A stretch of DNA of 8,536 nt from assembly GCA_019683625.1 (NCBI GenBank), contig JADGHY010000079.1, positions 1 to 8,536 on the forward strand, read 5' to 3'. The DNA is from Thermoflavifilum sp. Lineage in GTDB: Bacteria > Bacteroidota > Bacteroidia > Chitinophagales > Chitinophagaceae. Shown piece after piece: positions 1-6,600 of the stretch (the stretch's first letter is position 1; each line of letters starts with the position of its first letter). The translations under genes were made by a program, and so were the position numbers. The notes under the pieces were generated by a model. It ran no database searches, was not told the origin of the DNA, and saw only the letters and a program-made list of their open reading frames with translations.

Positions 1-38
1 TTTAAGAAGAAATCCCCAAACATATTTTGCCAGTTCAT
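1..38 (-). CDS. Possible N-terminal fragment of an unidentified gene leaving the left edge
   Basis: An ATG at 38-36 on the minus strand opens a frame of 12 codons reading MNWQNMFGDFFL and stays open to the window edge. It is the first ATG after an in-frame TAG at 80-78, which fits a genuine start. Upstream, GAACTTTG (97-90) is one base off the Bacteroidota -7 consensus TAnnTTTG and would give a leader of about 45 bases. There is no good Shine-Dalgarno sequence (only AGG directly next to the ATG). Twelve residues are too few to name a family, and chance could produce such a frame. The product is unknown. Confidence 0.3.
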   Translation of the reverse strand, partial: MNWQNMFGDFFL

Positions 39-90
39 CCTGATGCGGCCGGTTGATAGCCGAAAAGCGGACTTTCCCTAATTTTACCGC

Positions 91-128
91 AAAGTTCACA
101 AAATAGCTGTAAAGCTTTTGTGAATTTT
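91..128. promoter_or_regulatory. Inverted repeat between divergent genes, possible operator
   Basis: TTCACAAAA (95-103) and TTTTGTGAA (116-124) are perfect 9-base inverted arms around a 12-base centre. The symmetry extends outward to AAA (91-93) and TTTT (125-128) with a single mismatch at 94/125, giving 12 of 13 matched positions. It lies between the possible leftward gene at 38 and the response regulator at 187. It overlaps a weak -7-like GAACTTTG for the leftward direction (97-90) and sits just upstream of a weak rightward -7-like TATACTTG (133-140). That position suits a dimeric repressor or activator site. A terminator is unlikely because neither neighbouring gene ends here. The operator role is inference. 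Confidence 0.4.
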
Positions 129-186
129 CGTTTATACTTGCCTGGCTTTTTATCATATTGGTATCATCGTATTTTAAACACTTGGC

Positions 187-600
187 ATGACCCAATACCC
201 GTTGAAAAGAATATGGTTAATTGACGATGATCCCATTCATCAACAGATTGCCGTGTTGATGCTGCAAAAATCAGAGGTGGTTCAGGAAGTCACTACTTTT
301 CAGGAAGCCCAGGCAGCATTGGATCACATCAAGGCACATGCTGATGAACCGGAAGCTTTGCCTGAAGTTATTTTGCTTGACTTAAACATGCCGGTAATGG
401 ATGGATGGGCTTTTCTGGATGCGTTTGAACAGATGCGCAATGGCCTGCTTTCAACAGTGCACGTGTTTATTTATACCTCTTCTATTAATTATCACGACAG
501 GTTGCGGGCACATCAATATCCCAGTGTCACGGGTTATTTGGTGAAGCCTTTATCGAAAGAAGATATCCAACGGATTGCCAACATCGGGCATGCTTCATGA
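187..600 (+). CDS. Stand-alone response regulator receiver-domain protein (CheY-like)
   Basis: This 137-residue protein is one receiver domain with no attached output domain. The acidic pocket is D13-D14 (LIDDDP), the phosphoacceptor is D65 in VILLDLNMPVMDG, the switch Thr is T97 (IYTSS), and the conserved Lys is K120 in LVKP. All residues needed for phosphotransfer from a histidine kinase are present, so it should act by protein-protein contact or as a phosphorelay shuttle in the cytoplasm. The spacing resembles the Rcp1-like single-domain regulators common in Bacteroidota. No kinase gene is in the window. The ATG at 187 is used because the receiver fold starts immediately after it; there is no Shine-Dalgarno sequence. 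It converges on rpe, with only 9 bases between the two stop codons. Confidence 0.93.
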   Translation: MTQYPLKRIWLIDDDPIHQQIAVLMLQKSEVVQEVTTFQEAQAALDHIKAHADEPEALPEVILLDLNMPVMDGWAFLDAFEQMRNGLLSTVHVFIYTSSINYHDRLRAHQYPSVTGYLVKPLSKEDIQRIANIGHAS

Positions 601-625
601 GCGCTTCTTTTAGCAAGCATGTTTT
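589..625 (+). terminator. Weak candidate terminator after the response regulator gene
   Basis: CATGCTT (589-595) and AAGCATG (615-621) form a 7-bp stem with a 19-base loop, followed by TTTT. It spans the stop codon of the response regulator and the last codons of convergent rpe. The long loop and short T-run make it a poor intrinsic terminator. In the leftward direction the stem is followed by CCC, so it does not look bidirectional. Confidence 0.25.
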
Positions 626-1269
626 AACAAATGAATAGCTTCCGCAGGATTGGGAGCGTGAAATACACTGCTTCCTGCCACCAATACATCGGCTCCGGCC
701 CGGAAAATTTCGGCAGCATTTTGTAGATCAACTCCTCCATCCACTTCAATTTTGGCAGAGGAACCTGTTTTGAGAATCTTTTCTTTCATCTGCCGGATTT
801 TATGCAGGCTATGGGAAATAAATTGTTGTCCGCCAAATCCCGGATTCACACTCATGATCAGCACAATGTCAATCATGTGCACCATGTCGTCGAGCACGTG
901 GATGGGCGTGTGCGGGTTTAAAGCTACGCCAGCCTGCATGCCCAGCTGATGAATGCGTTCGATATAGCGATGCAAATGCAAGCTGGCTTCGTAGTGCAGG
1001 ATCAGATGATGTACGCCCAGCTCATAAAAAGTTTCAATGTATCGTTCGGGTTGTATAATCATGAGATGTACATCCAGCGGCTTTTTGCAAAGTCTGGCCA
1101 CACTTTCCACTACAGGCATACCAAAGCTGATGTTGGGCACAAAAACGCCATCCATGATGTCGAGATGAAGCCAGTCGGCCTCGCTCTGGTTGACGAGTTC
1201 TACGGCCTCTGCGAGATGCAGGAAATCGGCCGCAAGAAGCGATGGAGCAATATAGATTGGTCTGGACAA
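610..1269 (-). CDS. rpe: Ribulose-phosphate 3-epimerase
   Basis: The enzyme interconverts D-ribulose 5-phosphate and D-xylulose 5-phosphate in the cytoplasmic pentose phosphate pathway. The 219-residue protein has the full length of the family and a (beta/alpha)8 barrel pattern. Landmarks are IAPSLLAADF with S10, LHLDIMDGVFVPN with metal/catalytic H35 and D37, DVHLM with H68, SVNPGFGGQ (140-148, phosphate loop), EVDGG with catalytic D177, and VAGSSVF near 198-203. The start is TTG at 1269-1267: the frame runs back to an in-frame TAA eight codons upstream without any ATG or GTG, and the TTG puts the N-terminus at the usual distance from APSLLAADF. No Shine-Dalgarno sequence is evident. It begins 21 bases after the stop of the TPR lipoprotein gene on the same strand, so the two are probably co-transcribed, although no functional link is apparent. 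Confidence 0.97.
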   Translation of the reverse strand: MSRPIYIAPSLLAADFLHLAEAVELVNQSEADWLHLDIMDGVFVPNISFGMPVVESVARLCKKPLDVHLMIIQPERYIETFYELGVHHLILHYEASLHLHRYIERIHQLGMQAGVALNPHTPIHVLDDMVHMIDIVLIMSVNPGFGGQQFISHSLHKIRQMKEKILKTGSSAKIEVDGGVDLQNAAEIFRAGADVLVAGSSVFHAPNPAEAIHLLKHAC

Positions 1270-1290
1270 GATGATGTATATTTTTGATGG

Positions 1291-2316
1291 TTAAGGATGC
1301 ATACCCAGTCTTTCCAAAGCCTGCCGGGCATCGTCGGCTTGCTTGTTGAACACCAGTGAACGCCGGTAATCCAGCACGGCACGGGCTGTATCACCCATTT
1401 TTTCCCAGCAGCTGCCCCGCAGGAAATACACCCTGTCGTTGGCAGGAGCCATCCGCTGAGCAAGATTAAGAATGGTGAGACCCCGCGAAAAAGCATGTTG
1501 CTGCAGGTAAATATTGGCCAGCAACAAATAAGCATCTGTATAAAACGCATCGGTGTTGATGCAATGATTCAGCAGTTTGATCGCCTGTTGCGGTTGATGC
1601 ATCTGCGCATAATATGCGGCTTGTGCGTAGATGGGCTCTGCTGCCGTGGTATCTACCCTTTCAGCCTCACGATACCATTTCAGGCAAGCAGGGTTACGCG
1701 TGGCTGCCAGCAAATCGCCCATAGCCATTAACGCCTCATAATTATCAGGTGAACGTTTAACGGCTTCCTGCATAGAAGCTATGGCTGCGGCTGTATCGCC
1801 CATGCCTTGATAAACCCTCGACTCCAATCCGTATATTTCGGCTACAGGCGGGTATTGCCTGCGCAGGTTGCTTAATACTTTCAAGGCTTCTGTATAAGCT
1901 TTTGCATGGTACAATACATTGGCATATTCCATTTGGTAAACCAAACTTTCGCTTTTTAACTCCACGGCTCTGCGCATGTATTTGCGCGCCTGCTCGAGGC
2001 TGTCTTGCTGAAAATACAATTCACCCAACTGAAAATAATATTGTGCTTCCTGAGGGCGCATTTGTAAGGCTTTCCGGATGTCCATGTCCGCAAGCCGATA
2101 TTGTTGCATCCGTGCCAGCTCCTGTGAGCGGTGGGCATATAAGTCGGCATTGCCTGGGAAGGAACGGATGGAATCCGTGATTTTACCTACCAGCCCTTCA
2201 TGCAGGATGGCCTGTTGTTCAGCGGTATAAGTTGGCTCTTGATGATGGCAGCTCATGGCTAATAAGGCCATTAGGCCAATCAAACAGGAGCATAAATCAA
2301 CCCGATAGCTGCTCAT
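1291..2316 (-). CDS. TPR-repeat lipoprotein of unknown function
   Basis: With the start chosen here the product is 341 residues. It begins with a lipoprotein-type signal: MSSYR, a hydrophobic stretch, then LLAMSC with the probable lipidated Cys at 23. The box is loose, with Ala at -3. From about residue 57 to 330 there are roughly eight 34-residue tetratricopeptide repeats in series, with typical alternating small and aromatic helix positions, for example YFQLGELYFQQDSLEQARKY. Such proteins are protein-interaction scaffolds, here probably in the periplasm or on a membrane surface; the partner is not visible. The frame opens at an earlier ATG (2349), but ATG 2316 is preferred. It has an AGAAGGA Shine-Dalgarno five bases upstream, gives a normal signal peptide, and lies downstream of the -7 element at 2344-2337, whereas the earlier ATG lies upstream of that element. 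rpe follows as the next gene. Confidence 0.85.
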   Translation of the reverse strand: MSSYRVDLCSCLIGLMALLAMSCHHQEPTYTAEQQAILHEGLVGKITDSIRSFPGNADLYAHRSQELARMQQYRLADMDIRKALQMRPQEAQYYFQLGELYFQQDSLEQARKYMRRAVELKSESLVYQMEYANVLYHAKAYTEALKVLSNLRRQYPPVAEIYGLESRVYQGMGDTAAAIASMQEAVKRSPDNYEALMAMGDLLAATRNPACLKWYREAERVDTTAAEPIYAQAAYYAQMHQPQQAIKLLNHCINTDAFYTDAYLLLANIYLQQHAFSRGLTILNLAQRMAPANDRVYFLRGSCWEKMGDTARAVLDYRRSLVFNKQADDARQALERLGMHP

Positions 2317-2320
2317 TTTT

Positions 2321-2327
2321 TCCTTCT
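2321..2327 (-). promoter_or_regulatory. Shine-Dalgarno sequence that sets the TPR lipoprotein start
   Basis: AGAAGGA lies five bases upstream of ATG 2316 on the minus strand. It is a good match in a window where most genes lack one, and it favours this ATG over the in-frame ATG at 2349. Confidence 0.55.
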
Positions 2328-2336
2328 GCATGCCCA

Positions 2337-2344
2337 CAAATCTA
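2337..2344 (-). promoter_or_regulatory. Bacteroidota -7 promoter element for the TPR lipoprotein/rpe operon
   Basis: TAGATTTG matches the TAnnTTTG consensus of the primary Bacteroidota sigma factor exactly. Transcription would begin near 2330, giving a leader of about 14 bases that contains the Shine-Dalgarno sequence. No convincing TTTG-type -33 box is seen at the expected distance. Confidence 0.45.
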
Positions 2345-2465
2345 AGCATAAATTAGGCAGTGGTATATGAACACCAGGAGGTTGAACTGTTTGCCCCAAC
2401 TGTAAAACTTTGATTCCGCGACATATTTTAGCCCTTACCCCATGCTGTTTTCAGCGATTCTATGG

Positions 2466-2473
2466 TATCTTTG
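2466..2473 (+). promoter_or_regulatory. Bacteroidota -7 promoter element for the HD hydrolase gene
   Basis: TATCTTTG is an exact TAnnTTTG match. It would place the transcript start near 2480, after the first in-frame ATG (2462) and before the ATG at 2498. A small inverted repeat, TTTGGG (2470-2475) with CCCAAA (2482-2487), overlaps the element and the expected start point. No clear -33 box was found. Confidence 0.45.
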
Positions 2474-2497
2474 GGCGGCAACCCAAAAGCCTGCAAG

Positions 2498-3097
2498 ATG
2501 TCAAGACGATTGGAAAGATCTGTATTTGGCCGGCCCGAAGATGCGGGGAAGGTGATGACGCTGGAAGAAGGGATGGATTTGCTCAACCAATGGGTTAAAA
2601 ACCCGCGTTTGCAATTGCACATGCGACAGGTGGCTCATCTGATGAAATGCTGGGCGGCAGAGCGCTTGCAGCTTTCTGCGGCCGATCAGCATCGCTGGTA
2701 CATGGCGGGGCTATTACACGATGCCGACTGGGAAAAATGGCCCGATGCCCATTGCAGTCGCATCATCGAGGAATTGGAACATCGGCATCAGGATCCTGAA
2801 ATCATTCATGCCATTGCCTCACATGGGCCTCATCACTTTGGAGTCATACCTGTAAGTGCTATGGATAAAATGCTTTATGTATTTGATGAGTTATCCGGAC
2901 TCATCCATGCCTATTCCTTGATGCGGCCAGAAGGATATACAGGTATGGAAGTGAAAGGGGTTCTGAAGCGATTCAAAGAAAAAAAATTTGCAGCCAATGT
3001 ATCCCGGGAAGAAATCCTGGAAGCTTGTACATTGGCTGAGCTTCCCCTGGAAGAGGTGATCGCATTTATCATTCCTCGTCAGGCACAGGTGGCTTAG
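2498..3097 (+). CDS. HD-superfamily hydrolase, probable phosphohydrolase
   Basis: The 199-residue protein has an HD-type metal site in the expected order: H41 (LHMRQ), H74-D75 in GLLHDADWEKWP, H109 in ASHGPHH, and D130 in VFDELSGLI. The fold is all alpha-helical. Members of this superfamily are metal-dependent phosphohydrolases acting on nucleotides or other phosphate esters. The LLHD-x-DW form resembles a group of small, stand-alone predicted HD hydrolases, but the substrate cannot be told from sequence. There is no signal peptide, so it is cytoplasmic. The frame could start at ATG 2462, but the perfect -7 element at 2466-2473 lies inside that extension, so ATG 2498 is preferred; ATG 2555 is a further possibility close to the conserved domain. 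It converges on the small lipoprotein gene, with a 4-base gap between stops. Confidence 0.85.
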   Translation: MSRRLERSVFGRPEDAGKVMTLEEGMDLLNQWVKNPRLQLHMRQVAHLMKCWAAERLQLSAADQHRWYMAGLLHDADWEKWPDAHCSRIIEELEHRHQDPEIIHAIASHGPHHFGVIPVSAMDKMLYVFDELSGLIHAYSLMRPEGYTGMEVKGVLKRFKEKKFAANVSREEILEACTLAELPLEEVIAFIIPRQAQVA

Positions 3098-3101
3098 GCA
3101 A

Positions 3102-3509
3102 TCAGCTATGTTGGGCGTGCAGGGATACCGGCAGGATAAGATTTGCGTAAGTAATATGACCCTGTTGATCTACGATTCCGATGAGGTAATAAGTGGGATC
3201 GCCTTTGGGATGGGTGTCTGTAAATTGGAAATGTCCGGCATCCTTGCTGGTAATTTGCAACTCCCCGATGGCGCATAGCTGGTGGCTATCCACCCCGGAA
3301 TAAATTCGGAACGCCGCCACCTGCGATAAATCGCCTTTATAGGTAAATGACAGATACACGGTATTCCCCTGGGCATATCCAGTAAATTCACTGATGGCAG
3401 ATGTCTCGGTTTGGACAACCGGTTGTTGGGGAACAGCAAAATGGTCGTCTATTTTTGAGCAAGCATTCAATGCCAGCAGCAGAAATAATAGTGTAGATAT
3501 TTTTTTCAT
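3102..3509 (-). CDS. Small lipoprotein with a predicted beta-sandwich domain
   Basis: The 135-residue product starts with a textbook lipoprotein signal peptide: MKK, a Leu-rich core, and LNAC with the lipidated Cys at 17. The mature part, after a short linker rich in Pro, Gln and Thr, is a beta-rich stretch of about 90 residues (for example GNTVYLSFTYKG and TYYLIGIVDQQG) that resembles a fibronectin type III or similar sandwich. The family is not recognised. Start ATG 3509 is chosen for its signal peptide and because AGGA lies six bases upstream; the longer in-frame ATG at 3539 would add ten residues in front of the signal and falls inside the leader hairpin. The gene lies downstream of the giant surface-protein gene on the same strand but has its own promoter-like element, so a functional link between the two is only a possibility. 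Confidence 0.8.
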   Translation of the reverse strand: MKKISTLLFLLLALNACSKIDDHFAVPQQPVVQTETSAISEFTGYAQGNTVYLSFTYKGDLSQVAAFRIYSGVDSHQLCAIGELQITSKDAGHFQFTDTHPKGDPTYYLIGIVDQQGHITYANLILPVSLHAQHS

Positions 3510-3511
3510 AT

Positions 3512-3570
3512 CACATCCTTTGTGAACAAAAACCCGCATGTACGCATGCGCTGGTTTTTCACAGGATGTG
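3512..3570 (-). promoter_or_regulatory. Large leader hairpin that masks the lipoprotein ribosome-binding site
   Basis: Four collinear stem segments pair in order: CACATCC/GGATGTG (3512-3518 with 3564-3570), TGTGAA/TTCACA (3521-3526 with 3558-3563), AAACC/GGTTT (3530-3534 with 3553-3557) and CGCATG/CATGCG (3535-3540 with 3545-3550). That makes 24 base pairs with three bulges of 2-3 bases and a 4-base loop. On the minus-strand transcript the distal arm contains the AAGGATGTG that includes the Shine-Dalgarno of the lipoprotein gene, so the folded form should hide it. The core (A-tract, GC stem, then TTTTT) also resembles an intrinsic terminator, which could end the giant-gene transcript or act as an attenuator. 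The structure is seen in the sequence; the function is inferred. Confidence 0.6.
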
Positions 3571-3581
3571 GGAAACTATGG

Positions 3582-3589
3582 CAAACATA
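3582..3589 (-). promoter_or_regulatory. Bacteroidota -7 promoter element for the small lipoprotein gene
   Basis: TATGTTTG is an exact TAnnTTTG match on the minus strand. A start near 3576 gives a leader of about 67 bases containing the whole hairpin at 3512-3570. No clear -33 box is visible. Confidence 0.45.
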
Positions 3590-3690
3590 AAGGATTCTGT
3601 CCGCTGCAGGGAGGTTAATTTGGTAAACGCAAGAGCTGGCTTCGGGAAAGCCCGCTTATCGGAAAGGAAGGGTACGGCATGCTCGTGAAA

Positions 3691-6600
3691 TCAGCGCAGC
3701 AGGGTAAGCACGCCTTTCTTAAACATCACAGGGCCATCGGGGGTCTCGCGATATTTCACCCACCAAGCATATCCGCCGGCATCGCATGGCTGACCGTGGA
3801 AAGTACCATCCCATCCCTGCGTCCAGTCGTGTGTCAGGAAAAGCAGTTGTCCCCATCGGTTAAAGATGCGCAATTCAAAATCAAACACTTGGTGAAGTAC
3901 TTTAGGCCTGAATACATCGTTGTGTCCGTCGTGATTTGGTGTGAAAGCATTCGGCATGATGATGTCGCCCACGCAATCGCTCGCAGGCTCGAGCATGACG
4001 GAATCGGTGGCTATGCCGCACACATTAAATGCCTGCACGCGATAAAGGCCTGGCTGTGTTGCCGTGTAATTGGGTCCATAGGTACCATCTTGCCAGCGGT
4101 ATCCCTCCACATGCTCGCCCAATGCCCGCAACAACAGGCGATCCCCTGCACAGATCAGGCTATCATCGGCCAAAAGCCTCACGGCTGGCGAAAATCCCTG
4201 ACTTACCTTCACTGTGTCTATCCGGGTATAATTGCAAATCGCTCCGTTGATCAGTACCGTGTATATGCCTGGCGTATCTATGGTGATCCGGGGCGTAGTG
4301 GCTCCGGTATTCCACATATAAGCAATGGCATCGGGCGAAGAAGCATCCAGCTGCAGGATTTGGTTGGGACAAAGCGTGGCAGCAGGATTGAGTTTGGGTA
4401 AGGTATTGGCCAGTAAGTTCACCCGAATCGTATCGATGCGCAAGCAAAAGCCGTTTGAGGTGATGACCCAGTAGGTGCCGGGTTGAGAAACAATCAGGCT
4501 ATCGGCCTGTGTCTGGTTATTCCATTGAAAGCTATAATCTTCGCCGGAAGGAGCCTGGGCACGGAGGGTGATTTGTTGGCCTTCGCAGATATTCACCTGT
4601 TTTTCCAGGCTAAGCCTGGGCAGCGGATGCACATGCAGATGCACGGAATCTACTGCACTGCAGCCAAAAGTATTGATCACCTGCACGCGGTACACGCCTC
4701 CGGATGATGATTCGGTGGGCATGAGGGTGATTTGACGAGTAGTATCTCCTGTGCTCCAACGATAAGCAATGCCATCATCACCAGCATCCAGGGTAATAGG
4801 ATGGTTTTCACAGGTACTGGTATCATGCGTCAGCCGCAGGTTAGGCAAAGGAAGCGCTTTCAGGTGAATAGTGTCTGTCTGGCTACATCCCCAGGAATTA
4901 GTTACCCTTACCCAATAAATTTTATCTTTATCTACCTGTGCCTCAATGCTATCCTGGGTTTCCCCGGTGTTCCACAAAAGGCGGCCCGCCTCTTGCCCTC
5001 CCGATGCTCGGGTTAATTCATGTGCCCATAAAATGATGCTTGCACCCTGACACAAAGCCGTGTCACCCGAAAGTTCAATGATGGGCAGGGGATGGATTTG
5101 CAGCTGCAGGGTATCGGCTGCCGAGCAGCCATTGGCGTCAGTGACCTTCACCCAGTAAATACCCGCTGTATCGGTAATGATGGATGAAGAAGTTTGTCCT
5201 GTACTCCACAGATAAGTCGATCCTACATTACCGGCATTGAGGGTTAGGCTTTCTCCCTGGCAGATGGCGGTATCGTTGCCGAGGTTGACGATGGGCAGGG
5301 GATGGATTTGCAGCTGCAAAGTATCGCTGGCTGAGCAGCCATAGCTGTTGGTGACCTTCACCCAATAGGAACCTGCGGTGTTTACGGTGATGGATGATGA
5401 GGTTTGATTGGTACTCCACAGATAGTTTGCACCGGGATTATCGGCATTGAGCGTCAAACTTTCGCCCTGGCAGATGGCAGTATCGTTGCCGAGGTTCACG
5501 ATGGGCAAAGGATGGATTTGGAGCTGCAGGGTATCGCTGGCTGAGCAGCCATTGGCATCGGTGACCTTTACCCAGTAAATACCCGCTGTATCGGTAGTGA
5601 TGGATGAAGAAGTTTGACCGGTACTCCACAGATAAGTTGATCCTACATTACCGGCATTGAGGGTTAGGCTTTCTCCCTGGCAAATGGCAGTGTCGTTGCC
5701 GAGGTTGACGATGGGCAGGGGATGGATTTGCAGTTGCAAAGTATCGCTGGCCGAGCAACCATTGGCATCGGTGACCTTCACCCAGTAAATACCCGTTGTA
5801 TCGGTAGTGATGGATGAAGAAGTTTGACCGGTACTCCACAAGTAAGTAGATCCTACATTACCGGCATTGAGGGTTAGGCTTTCTCCCTGGCAGATGGCGG
5901 TATCGTTGCCGAGGTTGACGATGGGCAGGGGATGGATTTGCAGCTGCAAAGTATCGCTGGCTGAGCAGCCATTGGCATCAGTGACCTTTACCCAGTAAAT
6001 ACCCGCTGTATCGGTAGTGATGGATGAAGAAGTTTGACCGGTACTCCACAGATAAGTTGATCCTACATTACCGGCATTGAGGGTTAAGCTTTCGCCCTGG
6101 CAGATGGCGGTATCGTTGCCGAGGTTGACGATGGGCAGGGGATGGATTTGCAACTGCAAAGTATCGCTGGCCGAGCAGCCATTGGCATCGGTGACCTTCA
6201 CCCAATAGGCGCCAGCGGTGTTTACGGTGATGGATGATGTGGTTTGACCTGTACTCCACAGATAAGTAGATCCTACATTACCGGCATTGAGGGTTAAGCT
6301 TTCGCCCTGGCAGATGGCGGTATCGTTGCCGAGGTTCACGATGGGCAGGGGATGGATTTGCAGTTGCAAAGTATCGCTGGCTGAGCAGCCATTGGCATCG
6401 GTGACCTTCACCCAATAGGAGCCTGCGGCGTTCACGGTGATGGATGAAGAAGTTTGTCCTGTACTCCACAGATAAGTCGATCCTACATTACCGGCATTGA
6501 GGGTTAGGCTTTCGCCCTGGCAGATCGCAGTATCGTTGCCGAGGTTCACGATGGGCAGGGGATGGATTTGCAGTTGCAAAGTATCGCTGGCTGAGCAGCC

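Noticed and set aside
133..140. TATACTTG as a response-regulator promoter
   Set aside because: One mismatch to the -7 consensus and no -33 box at proper spacing; too weak to list as its own feature.
752..1287. Plus-strand frames opposite rpe
   Set aside because: rpe is unmistakable on the minus strand with all catalytic residues. The opposite frames show no family features.
3510..3539. Ten-residue N-terminal extension of the small lipoprotein
   Set aside because: It would precede a complete lipoprotein signal peptide and lies inside the leader hairpin; ATG 3509 has the ribosome-binding site.
3600..3690. Short hairpins just after the giant-gene stop (for example GGCTT with AAGCC) as a terminator
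   Set aside because: Stems of 4-5 bp with no following T-run; not convincing.
3679..4401. A 240-residue plus-strand frame antisense to the C-terminal part of the giant gene
   Set aside because: The minus strand encodes clear Ig-like domains and the sorting domain here. The plus-strand translation has no recognisable domain and is a shadow.
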